DNA of 64,000 nt from Aquatica leii (Eukaryota; Arthropoda; Insecta; Coleoptera; Lampyridae): contig CM069436.1 of assembly GCA_035610365.1 (NCBI GenBank), positions 40,617,117 through 40,681,116 on the forward strand, given 5' to 3'. Every line of letters begins with the position of its first letter. Within the stretch, counting starts at the first letter, position 1. The position numbers and the translations under genes were made by a program. The notes under the pieces are model-generated. The model searched no databases and was not told the DNA's origin. It worked only from the letters and a program-made list of their open reading frames with translations. Of the stretch, positions 12,093 to 25,057 are shown in pieces.

Positions 12093-12744
12093 GTAATTTT
12101 TTCATTTTGATCCAACAAAGTCGACACTAATTTTTTCGCTCTGTTTTTAGTTTTTATTGCTACTTTTTGAGCTAACAAATCTTGCATTTTAAACTGTGAA
12201 TCTATGACTGCACACAAAAAAAATGTGCTACTTTGTTTAATAACTCTGAACCAATCATGCAAACTACTTTTCAATAAGGTGACAGTATATCTTGTTTCTA
12301 ATAGTAGCATCGCGCCACTGGTATAACCAAATTTTCGGCTATGTACTTTTCAGCGCTGATAAAACTAGTGATTTCTTCAAAGGATTGCAAAACTTAACAC
12401 AGTTGTGTATATATGATTTAAGCTTTGGCACTGCTTGATAAATTTCTGTTTGCAAAAACCAAAGTTATTCAAACCGCTTTCTCTAGCTCGACAAATCTCT
12501 CTCTCAACAGATAATAGGAAGAATTTTATTTCGTATTCACAGTTTGATTAAACCGTGTTGGTTCTTGTCTTTGTTGCAGTTGGTATTTTGTGCAATCTTT
12601 TAGATAAAAAGTGTGTTTTTTTAAATGCGTGACAATTTATTGGCATTTATCTATATAAAGGGAAACAATTACCAGTGGTTAGGGTTTTGTAATCAAATAA
12701 TAACAAAAATAAACAATGACAATTAATTTCTAAGCAAGTAGTAG
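12093..12744. other. Unassigned; one 89-codon minus-strand ORF
   Basis: A minus-strand ORF (12041-12310) contains FLCAVIDSQFKMQDLLAQKV and a Lys-rich segment. It runs into the duplicated unit and ends there, so at least its C-terminus is an artefact of the junction. I do not recognise a family. The rest is AT-rich. Confidence 0.3.
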
Positions 12745-13330
12745 ATGTCAGATGAGACCCATTTTTATCTCACAGTGAGTACGTCAATTAGTAGCATTAC
12801 CGTTTCTGGGCAGACGCAAATCCTAATGAAATTCTTGAACGCCCTTTACACGTTAGTAAGGTGACAGTATAGTGTACTGTTTTATTGCATGGAATCAGCA
12901 GATCTTATTTTTTTTTAAATAATTAAGAGATCACAGTAACTGTTAATGCGCATCGTTATGTAGAGACGTTACAATATTTCGTTACACCTAAATTGCAAAA
13001 TTTTCACACGCTCAAGAACCATAGCTTTAACAGGATGGAACAACATCATATACTGCACAGCCATCAATGGAAGCTGTGCGAGAATTGTTCAGTAAGAATG
13101 TGATATCAAAAATCGGTAACGTTTTCTAGTTACCTAGATTGTCAGATTTGTCTGTCTGTGATTTTTTCTTGTTGGGCTATCTTAAGACTAAAGTGTATAC
13201 AACTCGACCAAGAATTCTGGATAAATTAAAACAAAAAATTTGGAATAAAATTTACAGTATCCCAGCTGAATTGTTGCTGAAATCAGGCACAGTATTAGTT
13301 TCAGATCTGTTTGTTTCGTGAGACAAAAGA
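12745..13330 (+). pseudogene. Decayed mariner-type transposase (catalytic half)
   Basis: Several family blocks can be read across frames, in the expected order. MSDETHFYL at about 12747 is the first catalytic Asp region. RFWADANPNEILE-like and VTVNAHRYVETL-like blocks follow. QDGTT at about 13035 holds the second Asp. SDLSVCDFFLLGYLKTK and YTTRPRILDKLKQKI at 13140-13245 cover the third acidic position and the conserved C-terminus. This is the insect mariner-like lineage often seen as SETMAR-like or Tc3-like ORFs. Frameshifts and stops occur throughout, including a stop just before LPRLSDLS. No inverted repeats were found around it. Confidence 0.75.
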
Positions 13331-14647
13331 GACGAAAATATAGAAACATGTTTTTTTTCAAATGGTTTTTTAAATTGGCCGTTGTAGATTTATATGCCAT
13401 TTTTTCTGCAAACATTATAATCAGCTTTTCTAGTAGAACTGTCTTTTTTAAAATGATGCTACAATTCACTTGCATTTTGCATAGACATCGTTTTAAAGTT
13501 TCTCAGGTTATTACTTACAGAAAAAATTATCACTTTGACATATTACTACACCTTTTACAGAATCAGAATAGTGTTTAATAAATAACTGCAAACTATTCTA
13601 GAGAAAGACTTGTTTTTAAGTTTCATGTAAATCCACACTAATTTAGGTATTTATGGGAAATAACTAAAACCAACCATTAAATTTTACCTTTTACAATAAA
13701 CGGATTACAGGATAAACAGTTTTTTTTTAAGTATTAATCCATAAAGTAAAGTTTTTTCCAGAAATGCAATACAATAAGCCCGCTAAACAAAAAAAATAGT
13801 GCAGAACAGTCACGTTATTTTTTTATCTTTTTTAGCAAGTTTTGGGGGATTAGGATGCTGTTCTTGTACCCGCCTGTTTTTGCAATATGTATGTAACATG
13901 TGGAGTCCATCTCGTTTAATGCAGTCCGAAAGAACGAGAGAACACTCACACCTGAATCAGTATCGTATTACTTTGTTACATTACTTTATGCACATTACCT
14001 GGTATTGCATAATCTTCTTGCACTTATATTAATTACCTTACTTATGTCAGCAATGTACGTACTTTTTCTTAGTAAAATAGAATTTTGCTTTATGTACTTT
14101 GTTACTACAGTTTTTTCGCAACGGAAATGGTTAACGACTAACTCAGTTAAATTTGGAGGTTTGGGTCATAAGCTTCGTGGTACTAAATTGTAACACAAAT
14201 TAAAAAAGCGCCAAAACGATTAGAAGTTAGAGTGATAAACACCGTTTAAATCTATCCAACACTGAAATAGAATAAATGACAAAGCACTGGTTATAACGAC
14301 AAACATATTTATTTTTCAATGAGAAAAGAATAGATTAAAAGTGAAAAGTATTAGCAGTAAAAGATAATTCTATAAATATTACAGTTATAGCGTTGATATA
14401 AATCTTGGAGGTTAGGCAACTCTCTAGACAAAGTTATCAAATTACATCCAACAGAACAAAATCAAATAATATGTAATTTCGAAGTTAATCTTTGAGTTAG
14501 TGTAAAACTAGTGACTTCACACCCGTTGCAAATCGCATTTCACGTAATTTGACACCATAGGAACAAAAAAAAAGATTGTGATAATAGCTGTACCTATGTG
14601 GTACGTATTTCACATTTACGTACAAATTACTGACAAGTATAAAAACG
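13331..14647. other. No recognisable gene
   Basis: Several overlapping ORFs of 77-97 codons lie between 13799 and 14193, but none shows a known motif and the frames overlap each other. Nothing else was identified. Confidence 0.4.
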
Positions 14648-14665
14648 GAGTATTTACGGTGGTTC

Positions 14666-15105
14666 ATGCGGATAACTATCGGCACACTCAAACCATCCCC
14701 TAAAATCGCTAAAAAACGAAAAAAATCAGGTATATCAAGCATCCAAATAGTTTTCACTAATCTTAATGCAGGTGTGCTTCCAAGGTTTTTTGAACATCAC
14801 ACAAATTACAAATATGATTGTCTTGGAAGTGGCTTAATTGACCGAGAGCCTCTTTTTGTACGTGATTTTGACTATAGCCTCTAGCGGAAGGTGTCATAAA
14901 TCGCTATGACATTTACGAGAAAGGCTTACCCCAGAATGAATTTCACAAAAACAGTGATATTATTTATAACACAGATGCTTCTGAAATTTTAGAAGTGAAA
15001 ACTCCGATGTTCGCGTCTGTTAGAACATACATGAAAGTGTATCACAGACACCGAAAAAATAGTTTCAATTTGACATTTGTGTCCCTACCCAACAACGAAA
15101 AGTGA
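14666..15105 (+). pseudogene. Unassigned coding-like stretch split by a frameshift
   Basis: A 72-codon frame (14666-14884) ends in DREPLFVRDFDYSL and a TAG. A second frame open from 14878 to the TGA at 15103-15105 continues with RYDIYEKGLPQNEFHKNSD and later EVKTPMFASVRTYMKVY. Base composition is less AT-rich than the flanks, and the two frames abut almost exactly. That fits one ancestral coding region of about 150 codons with a single frameshift. I do not recognise the family. A transposon accessory protein or an old integrated viral fragment are both possible. No function is claimed. Confidence 0.4.
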
Positions 15106-17329
15106 GCGTATCGAGAATACATTTAGTACAGGGAACAAATTTCATACCAGACGCTTTTAACATATGAAATTTGTTTCAATTGCTTTCATTAACTGTCAGC
15201 TTTTAATATATTAACTTAATTTATGTAATAACAAAAAATCACACTGAGTTAAATTCACTTTCAATTGCAAACTTTATATCATTTGTAACCTTATGTACTG
15301 TCGTTGAGTACGTCGACGTAACATTCGTCATCATTTGAACGCAGTCATACCCAAAGGTAAAACAACATTAACCCTCGTACTTAAGCTTATATAACAAGCA
15401 TAGTTTCCGTTTTAAATCATATAAATAGGAGTAGTGGAAGCCACTACGATTGACAAAAAATTGTCGGGTTGGTAAGTTTAGTACTGATATTTTTTTGCGA
15501 TTTATTATTTACATTGTCGAGTGTTGACTTGTCTTGCGACTGCACGGTAGGCGAGGCAGTTTGATCGAGTATTATTTATATTTAAATTAAAATCGTTCAC
15601 TTATAATATATGTTTGCAATTGAATATAATTAGTTGGTGGGTTGCCTGAACGAAAAGGCTTACATTGACATTATAGCTGTAATATTACATTAGTAAACAA
15701 ATCTCTAATTGTGATTGGTCTATTCCTCTCTGTTAATTTCAACGACTATTCTTTCTTCTTAACATAAATATATTATTGTTAGATATTGTGTTTTGTCAAT
15801 TTGTTAGTTTTAGTGATCGATAGATATAAACAAGGTCTGCATTGGGTTATATTTACTTGACGTCTTTTTAAATTTAGTGTAGGACTAGCACACCGACACT
15901 TGCGATCCGCTTGCCGATACAATTGAGTTAGTCGCCAGCAATGTAAACGCGAGAAAATTCTCGTAACAGTTTGTTTTATTTATTGTTTAATCAGCAGGTG
16001 TGCATTTGTTAAAATCTAAAGCAATTATGTTTAGTAGAAGATTTAATGTTTTTCAAAAGGTATTGCGTTATTTCCAAGTTTATAATTGTAATTCACAGTT
16101 TAGCAACACTTGTAATAGCAATGAAAACTTTGCCAAGATAAATTAATTGATTACTTTTAGGTTCTAGGAATAAAACGCAAGAATATATTTTGATAGCTTA
16201 TTATAAAATACCTATTAGTAGTATTAGTAATTATACTGGAGAATATTAGGTCATATTACGTTACTTTATGCTAGAAATTCTTGAATAAGTACAAAATGAT
16301 TTTTAGAAAATTTGGTTGTTATTTTATTTTTACTATTTCTACAATCGTCTATGAACCTATAGAAGTTGACAGTAGATTGTAGAGAGTAATCTACAAATTC
16401 AACTAGTAACCGTCGACGATAAATTATTCACAGGTTTACACATCAACAGTAGACAGCAGAAAGTATAGTAATCTCAAAAGTAGATGAATGCCACGTGACT
16501 TCAAATTTATGACGTCAGAATCAGTAATGTTGCCAGTTCTTATGTTGACATTTTATTGAGGTTAATTAAAAATTGGTTATGTTTTACATTCTTTTAAATA
16601 ACTTTATAAGGAGTTTTTCTATTAAAAAAATCTCTAGTTAGACACAAATTTATATTTGTAAGATTGGCAGAATTAATATTATCATGTTTCATCCGATTTG
16701 ATACTAGATTTGTCTAATTAATTGAGTGGCTTTCGACTTTGCATTAAAGGTGAAATTGTTTTTACTTTTGATTAAATCAATATCAAATATTAATTTGGTT
16801 GATATTACAATTATTCAAGTTGATTGTAGAATGTTTTTTATCTGAATTATCCCAACAGTAGTTATTTCATCTTTGTAAAATAATATTTATCATTGAACAA
16901 CCAACAAAAGAAGAAGCTACATATATTTTGTGAATAATATGATCAATCATGAATTTTGAAACACGAATTCAACAAATTGTTTAAATGAACATGTCGTCTG
17001 ACAAATAAATTGCATTTATTTGAATTATTCTAACACTTCGATGTTATGTCTTCTAGCAGCGTTTATTTATTAAATTAAAGAACAATGTTTGCATCTTGGT
17101 TCTGTTTCCTACTCTCAAGTCACCAGGTTCTCCTGCAATAACTTTGACCCAGAGATCCTCGAACAAGCTTATTAAACCTTATTTTTAAGAAATACTAGAT
17201 GAAAAATAAAACAATGGTATTGAAGACACAAGAACATTGTTAATGCCAATTTATTTATAACAAAAGTAATAAAAACAGAAAACTAACATTAACAATTATT
17301 TTACATGCTACATTGAAAAACAAATGTGC
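15106..17329. other. Intergenic or intronic AT-rich region with one TATA-like site
   Basis: No transposon or coding similarity was recognised. The stretch 15880-15960 is richer in C+G than its surroundings and could be untranslated host exon sequence. I cannot support this further. Confidence 0.4.
15420..15447 (+). promoter_or_regulatory. Candidate TATA box with adjacent hairpin
   Basis: TATAAATA at 15420-15427 is followed three bases later by the inverted repeat GTAGTGG-AAG-CCACTAC. A GGTAAGT-like splice donor lies about 30 bases downstream. TATA words are frequent in AT-rich DNA, so this is only a weak promoter candidate. Confidence 0.2.
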
Positions 17330-18640
17330 ATATTTTTCTAACAAAAACCCGTCGCCGTCGTCGAAAGCTACTTCTCTCTTCCACCAATGTTCTATTATTT
17401 GTTCGCAATGTCAAACAGAATTTGCCCATGCATCTTCTGGTACCGCTATTAAAGCTTCTTTCCACATATTTAAGCAGCTTTCTACTGATTTTCTATCCCT
17501 CTCTATATGTTTATTATAATAAGTTTTTGTAATTCCCCATATGAGTTCAATTGGATTGAATATACAATGGTAGGAAGGGAGACGAAGTACCTTATGGTTA
17601 TATTTTTTATCCAATTGATCGGCTGCATACATTTTTTCAGGTTTATTCCTATAAATCAAAATTATAGTTTATTAATTTACAGAAAAAAATATTAATTTAC
17701 TTTTGAACAATGTGTAGTAACTCTTTCTTTAAGCAATTGATTTCAAATGAAACATTTTTAACCATTTCTGGATATCTTCTTTTTTCCATTCACTATCTGG
17801 AGTCTTCGTAACTAAAGTACTGTGCTACGGAGCATTGTCCATTATAATTGCAGAAGGTTTAGTTAAATTTTTCAGTAATTTATTCTCAAACCAATTCAAA
17901 AAATTTGCCTGATTCATTTCCTCGTGGTAATCTGAGTTTTTGGTCGAGGAACTAAACACCAAGTCTGCACCAGGAATAAATCCTTTTTTATTACCGGCAT
18001 GAAGTATAATATACTTGTTTATAACAAATTTTTAATAAAAAGCATAAAAGTTTTATCTAAGTTACCTGTTGCCATCGACTTTGGTAGTTTGTACAGTTTT
18101 TAAATCGTCATCTTGCCAAGAACGACTCACTGTACCATTCTGAAAAATCCAGATTTCATCCAAGTAAACAAATTCGTAAGTTTTTGCTTTTTGAATTCTT
18201 AAATACTCTTTTAAGAATCGAATGCGTTTGATTGGTAATTCTATTAAACCTCGTCTAGGATGATCTTTTTGATATTTAAATCCTATGTTTTTGAGAACAG
18301 TATTTAATGATGTTTCACATCCTTTAAAAAGTTCGTCGGCAACAATTTTCTGTCTCAATAATTGAACTGCCACAAGTTCATCTAAGTTAATTAAAATTGT
18401 TAAATTAAATATTTACTAATTTTACAACTTACTATTTTCATACATTCTATAAATTGTGTTGCGAATAGCAACTTTGGCAAAATTATCAATGTTTGTTACT
18501 GGCCTTGGAAGTTTTCGTTTCAATTGAGAAGTACCCGGGATACTTTTATCGTTAACTTTCTGGGAGCTCGGTTTACGGTGGAAATACTTATGTTTAAGGC
18601 AGCTGCTACACGCTGTTATAAAACTTAAAAAAATAAGGTC
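17330..18640 (-). pseudogene. Spliced Tc1/IS630-type (DDE_3) transposase pseudogene
   Basis: Read on the minus strand, the pieces occur in family order. An HTH-like RVAAALNISISTVNR lies at about 18600. A second module reads FAKVAIRNTIYRMYEN. Next come YEFVYLDEIWIFQNG (first catalytic Asp), LHAGNKKGFIPGADLVF, IIMDNAP with HST after a stop (second Asp), and LPSYHCIFNPIELIWGITK (catalytic Glu), followed by an acidic end. Short GT...AG introns of about 50 bp interrupt it: 18383-18432 joins cleanly in frame, one lies near 18014-18065, and another lies between about 17660 and 17705. Decay signs are a TAG just after NAP (about 17833), a frameshift at about 17735, and a TGA after WANSV (17411). An intron-bearing transposase of this kind is known as a widespread insect family. 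Confidence 0.8.
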
Positions 18641-18679
18641 AAAAAATTTCAGTTTTGGGATATATAGGTGTTTATTATG

Positions 18680-19151
18680 GTTACTTTTTAAAATTATTTT
18701 TATATTATACTGGGTGTTGTAAAAACTGTAAAAGTTTCAAAGTTATTTTTTTAAATTACCCTTTGTTTATTATTACATTTTTAGATTCTTCAAAATAAAA
18801 TAGTTGTGTTTTTTAATAACGTTAATGGTGTCTAAACCTGTTTTTTACCAATTTAAATTTTGTCAAAATCTAGTCTAAGTTTATGTCATTAAAATTTACA
18901 GTAAAGTGTAACAATAGATCATATTTTATATTTTAATTATAATAAACTTTACATGTTATACAGGTTGTTAAAAATTAAAATCAATCAATCAAAAAAATTT
19001 AATTTTTTATTAAATAGAACTTCATATTTTTTAATTAACCAGGAAATTTACTTTTTAATTACTTATCAAATAGTACTACAATGTTCTATAGCTGATTCTT
19101 TTCGTTTTTACACAATATGCAAAATAATCGTTTCTCATTTCTGCACTATTG
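18680..19151 (+). repeat. Dispersed repeat, copy B (pairs with 3915-4435)
   Basis: Same-order landmarks as copy A are present: ATACTGGGTGTTGTAAAAA, TTTAATAACGTTAATGGTGTC, TTACAGTAAAGTGTAACAATAGA, TTATACAGGTTGTTAAAA, and AAAATAATCGTTTCT. Part of it (about 18775-18841) also has an inverted partner at 19295-19380. Confidence 0.7.
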
Positions 19152-19294
19152 TTTTTTAAATAAAAATCTTAATGAGTTCAGTTTGTTGTATTTAGAAATG
19201 TTAGATAGCTGGCAAATCTAAGAACAATAATAAAAATATATTTACAAATGTTTAAAAACTTAGTATGTAACTTATAATCCAACAATTATTTAAA

Positions 19295-19380
19295 AAGCCT
19301 TTAGGTTTAGACACCATAAACGTTATTAAAACACACATTTATTATTATTTTATTTAAAAAACACAACTATAATAGACCTC
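19295..19380 (-). repeat. Inverted arm of repeat copy B
   Basis: On the minus strand this reads AGTTGTGTTTTTTAAATAAA and later TTTAATAACGTTTATGGTGTC, matching 18790-18841 in opposite orientation. The pair makes a foldback with a spacer of about 450 bp, suggesting a second, partial, inverted insertion or a foldback transposon. Confidence 0.6.
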
Positions 19381-22300
19381 TATTGTATGTATATCCTAAA
19401 TGTGAAACTTTTTGAGGGTTACGGATTTTGGCCACAATATTCCGTGCCGTATAGCGTAAATAACTCTGTATACTAAAACCAAAATAAAAATATTTGGAAA
19501 CTAATGTTTTTTGTATGAACTATCTACTTAAAAAATTCATTACAAATTTCTAAACCTTGTTTACACATACGATATATAAAGTGTACCAAAAAGTTCGTTC
19601 TTAAAAAAGTGCAAAAAAATAACCTATAAAATATACAGAATAATTATTCAATTTAGTGTAATAACCTACGTTAGATATGACAAAGACACCGAATTATTTT
19701 CTTTTTAACTTTTGAACTAGTCATATTAATTCATAAAATGCATAATTCTAAATCATAGCTTGCTATTTTATTAGATTAATGACACATTTATGTACACAGT
19801 TTCAAATAGATTCAGCCCCAATAAAAATGAAAAAATCTACAAAATGTTTTAAACTATGTACCTTTAATATACCCTTTGTTTTACACAGACATAATTGACA
19901 CATTGATGCCGATAACAAAGCTTCTGATTATAAACTACAATTTGTCATCTTTTCAGTATTCTTGTAATGTTATAGCTTCAAAGAACTTTAGAGGGTTCGG
20001 TTTAGAACAGGATAAAAACGCGTAAGATTATTTCTGTATTAACACTGTTATAAATTATTATTAATTTACATAACGTTAATAACACGTGCGTGCGCTGTTT
20101 TTTTATTTTTCCAAAAACACGTTTTTTTAAATTTATATTAATGCATTATTTTTGTTTAATAATATTTAAAAAAACACTACGTTATAAAAATTGGTTAATT
20201 GAATTTTAAAAGAGTAAGTAACAAGTTAAAAGCTTTGCTTTTTACAACCTGATTTTATTAATCCCTCGACGACTGTAATGTTTACTGTACAAATATCAGG
20301 CATTTATCAAGCACCAATCATTGAAGTACGAACCTGAAATTACATTTGCTAACAAATGTGTTTTCAAGTTTATAAAATACAATACTTTAGGGATTACAAC
20401 GTAAGTGCTGCTACTATGTTTATTTACTCATTCACTTCGAACGTGTTTGATTATGACACCAAGGTAAACCACTAACAAAATTGCTAATAAGATATAATGA
20501 TTAGGTAACTATTATCTACACCGAGTAGTTACTCTAAAATTAAAAAAAAAGTTTGAAAATTACTATTTTACGGAATCACGAGATTGCGTATTCAAATTTA
20601 ATAATGGTTGTCTTTATTGCAATAAATCGATTTTAGAAAAAGTAGATTGGAAAGTTCCTTTTGACGTCATTTGATTGATAATGTAAATGAATCACACTAA
20701 GTGTAATACTTTGATTTGCTAGAAATTACTTTTTCTAAATATACAATAATTAAAAATCTGTGTCAAAATGATAACATTGTTCAACACTATGTTGTATTTG
20801 TTGAATGATTACATTTTATGTGACTATAATCTAAATATACAACAAAATAATTACATCATGTTATAACTTGTAGGTTTTTTTCATCAGCGTAAAAGAGACC
20901 TAAGTAAATAATGTTTGTTTTAAACAATTAAATTTGTGTACGTTTTAATCGACATATGACGAAAAAGTTTTTATTTATTTAAGATTATTACGTATATAGC
21001 TTAAGCTAAATAAGAATCTCTTTCGGGTGTATGCTGTACGAAAATTGTAATAAATAGAATTAAGAAAAGCAACCAAATGACTAAAAATATAGTAATTACA
21101 TAAAACATGCTTTTATTAATTTTTTATTTTTTTTTAAATTTATCTTTTATAAATATAATAAAAAAATATTTTTTTTTGTGCAGCTAACATCGCAAACGTC
21201 AGTATTCGTTTATTAGTGCAATTACATAATGAACAAAAAAGGTCTAGAGCGGCAAAATAAAAACTAAAAATCCACATAAAACAACGCCTTTGTTAATAGT
21301 TGTATCGTAAATGTAAGATTATGTTGAAAATTTGATTAGGTTAATAAACGCCACATAAGCAAATGCTTGAGACGGTCTTAATATTTTGCCTTGCCCAAAA
21401 ACAATCTTATTTTTGCTACATCTATAGTTGATACCTACTTCAAATAAGCTCGGTTTAAATAGTGCATGTATTTAAACCTCTAATAAAACGGTCTTATTTG
21501 GGTGCCTAACCACACATTTTTACAAAAATCATTATTATTATATAAGTCAACTAAAACGTGTTAGGTTGGTAAATTTTAACCATCTCATCGAAGTAAGATT
21601 GTACAACATTAGTGTTGAGCAAGATGTGAATATAGAAGAAAATTATTGAGCACATTTCAAAAAAGTATATCAGACATGCGCAAGATCTATTAATTTTTTA
21701 TTCTAACAAAAAATTTAACCAGAGGTTTAAGTTTGGAAAATACACAGTCAGATTTAGAATATTACTTAAAATTGAGGTCTAACGAAACCATATAAACGTG
21801 AATTTACGCAGCTTTTAGGTTATTACAGTAATAAATAAAGAAATATAAATAAATAATTTAATTTATTCAAAATTTTTAGTTTTTGCTTAGGAGTACCATG
21901 TCAAACTACAATTTTGAGACCTATTTTTTAGTGAGTTTCTTACTTGCTAGTATTCTACTCCAATATATACAAATGCTAATTACACTATAAGCACAGATTG
22001 AAATATAAAAGTTATTTAAAACTCTTGGAGCAATTAGAATTGTCGGTGTCGATGCAGCCATATATTGCAATCATGTAGGGCTACACAAGATTTTAAAATA
22101 TTGAAGTTTATGATATTTTTCTGTGTTTAAGAGAAAGATGAATGGAATCAATTATGCATATTTTTAAAATCTAATTAAATACAAAAAATTTAATTTTTTT
22201 TAAACAAAGTTGATAATTCAGTAAGAAAGGGGAGAAAAAACACGATAAATGTTTTATATATTAGAATTCTTTATATTTATTGAATTTTAGCTAATTTAGC

Positions 22301-23499
22301 TGTAGTTTCTGCTTTCCGCAGATCGAAGGCACAGTATTTTTTAAATGTGATAATGTTATAGCATGAATTAATTTTCTCTTTATGAGCTTTTTTCTTGTCT
22401 TTCTCAACATAAACAATTCTTGCTTATGTTGAATTAATTACTCCAATAGTGATTTTTTTAGAGAAATCTAAATTTCCATTTCTTTTCTTTAATGCTAAGA
22501 ATTTTTTTTTCTTTAGTGCTAAGAAGTAGAGTGTTTTTCTTAAGTCGATCCAATATATAGAACCCGTTAATTGGCATCTTTATTTTGTTAGTCGCCGTGT
22601 AGAAATCGGTGTTTACCGTAACAAAAAGTAGCGCGAACTATAAAATTTTACCCTTTTAAAACAACCTTAAGCTTTACCGTAAGACATGATCATAAATACA
22701 AGCCTAAGTGTTCAAAACCAATTATTATGTTAGAACAAGTCTTTCGTGTTACTGAAAAACCTGTGGTCTAGGCAGTTATGCGTACACGTGTGTTGGTTGT
22801 TGAGGACAGTTTTCACGTGCACGTTTGGTGATTAGTTACGTTTGCCTTGGTGATAGATAATAAATACAAAAAATGGCAATATAATAATTTTTGTGTACAA
22901 AATATTTTTACACTAAAAATATGCAATCGTATTTTTAAATAATTTGCAAACATTTGATTACTCAAGATATAAGTAATCTAAATATATAAATTAAATAGTG
23001 TGTTGATGGAACCTTGAGAAGAGCGTGAACTACGGAAATTACCGAAGGTAGATCTACGTCAGATACAGAAATTTGGATTGACCATACAGACGTTAACAAA
23101 ATTTTACATTAAAAAAACCGTTATGGTTAAAAAATGGCCCTCTGACACGAATAATTATTGGTCCTTGGTAGCTTTGTGTTGTATGCCTTTTGTTATACTT
23201 GTCACATGTCATGGGCAAATATATTTTTTTTTGTATTTGACGTTGCTTACATTTTTGTAAAATTTAATTTGTTGTTGGTTACATTTTGTAAACTTGCGTT
23301 TGTATTGTGAACTGAATTTGTTGTTAAAGCCTTGATACTTAAAATAATAGTTGTTTCAATCACTAATTTTGTGCATTTCGTGTTTGTAATTGATTACATT
23401 TTTGTATCGACTGCCATTGCAGCCTTGTTAATACTTTTTTCGTAAATTGTTACGTTTAAGCCAAATTTGAGCTTTGGCTACAAGTGCTCAAATAGATAG
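19381..23499. other. Long AT-rich stretch with nothing recognisable
   Basis: I found no coding similarity, clear inverted repeat or duplicate here. Short ORFs up to 60 codons have no motifs. The last several hundred bases may be the leader of the BEL/Pao remnant that follows, but no LTR could be delimited. Confidence 0.4.
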
Positions 23500-24236
23500 T
23501 TCGTTAAAATTAAAGTTTATGGCAGCATTCAAACATGCACAAAGTTTTTATAGTGATTTGCAATAGGTAAATGCAAACACATTGTTTGATAAAACGACAT
23601 ACAATTGGAAAAATCGTTGTAATGTCGTTACACAAGTCGAAAATGTTTTTGGTCATTAAAAGGTATTTATACATCGTTGAATACCAAAGTTGCAAGTTGT
23701 CTTTTATTACCACTAAGCTCCGTTAGGTGAGTAGCACGTCTAAAGGCAAATAATCGTACAAATGTACAGTTGCCTCGTATTAAAATTCCAAAATTTAATG
23801 GTTCCTTGAAATACACGACAATAATTTGTTATCAAACATTTCAATACCTAATTTCTACCTTGTCAAAAGATCCCTTAATTTTATTTTAAGCCTTGCTTCT
23901 AACGGCAAACAATTAAAAATAGCGTTTATATTAGTAGATCATTACCAAAATAGTAGCGTTTTAGCTTCATTTTATTGGCAGAATCTAGCAAACGTACTCA
24001 AAATTAGTTTGCAATCACTTCAAGCACTACACAACTTGTTGAATATATTTGTAGAAAATTTAGCAGCCATCGATCAAATTGATGAAATTAATCGTTGGGA
24101 TTTTACCTTGTTTAATTGGTTGCTTCCGATATTAGATTCTGACACTTGTCAACGATTGGAATTGAGTCATTCTCAAAGTCAGGTTCTAACTTTTAAAATG
24201 TTTAAAAAATGTTGCGTTTTAGTTCATCAAATTTAG
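23500..24236 (+). pseudogene. BEL/Pao Gag (DUF1759-type) remnant
   Basis: The frame 23826-24236 reads as the central Gag region: YLVKRSLNFILSLASNGKQ, AFILVDHYQNSSVLASFYW, then NRWDFTLFNWLLPILDSDTC and a FKMFKKCCVLVHQI end. These correspond to the KLxYLKxxLxGxA...L..Y.....WD..L......KLD..T...F..FL..R...LE pattern of insect BEL/Pao Gag. An upstream block at about 23515-23710 (FMAAFKHAQSFYSDL) is the preceding N-terminal part, separated by stops. Gag would form the retroelement's capsid-like particle. Confidence 0.7.
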
Positions 24237-24346
24237 TACTACTTCGTAGTTGCCTTCAGGGTCATTTGAAATTTAGTGGTGACGTGGAAAGAGGCTAACC
24301 ACAGTTGTCGTTTGCTACCACGACCGACCAATCGTTGCAGTGTTGT

Positions 24347-24388
24347 TGTTCGTATTGTAAGGAACAATCGCATTTCATTTATCGTTGT
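24347..24388 (+). pseudogene. BEL/Pao Gag zinc knuckle
   Basis: CSYCKEQSHFIYRC is a perfect C-x2-C-x4-H-x4-C nucleic-acid-binding knuckle. It is followed by CSSY, as in BEL/Pao Gag-Pol junctions. It lies about 110 bases after the Gag core and in another frame. Confidence 0.8.
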
Positions 24389-25057
24389 AGTAGTTACGCT
24401 GGTCCAATTTTCAGAAAACTTCTAAATCTAGTCGCTCGCAAGTGTTTGCATTTGGGGACAGATTCGACAAACACTTTTGTAGTTTTGATCTCAAGTAGGA
24501 GGTCTGCCAATAATAGTCTCACAATTACGTTTTTAGCAACTGTTTGTTTTAAAGTTCAGGACCGTCGGGGAAAGTTTTAAACTTTTGGAGCACTTTGTAA
24601 CCCAGGCAGTCAAATTATCTTCATCACAAAGAATTGTCGTAATAGTCTTGGTATCCCGTATAGTAGTTTGTCAGAAAGTATTCTCTGCCTAGGAGATACC
24701 GCTATTAAGTTCGCTCGTGGACACACTAGTTGTAACATTCGACCGGTAGGGTTTTAAGAACCTACTTTGCACATTCCAACCGCAATAATTCGTAGAATTT
24801 GTTTGAAGTTTCCAAGTGTAGAAATTCTTTACTTTTAGGTGCTGTATTTCTACGTGTTGTTTGTAGTGGTCTCTTGCGTTATGAAAACAAAGATAGCCAA
24901 ATCGATGGTTCAACCACTATGACTACAATATTTGGTTTTGCCCTCATGGGTCTCGTGGTTGGTAATGCTGTTACACAACAACATTCGTTTTTGTTTCATC
25001 AGAACCTAGTCTTCATGACACTTTAAAATTGTTTTTTCACGTCAAAGATTTGTAGTT

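Noticed and set aside
20880..20930. TCATCAG word suggesting another hammerhead on the minus strand
   Set aside because: No stem II or GAAA core follows at the required distance.
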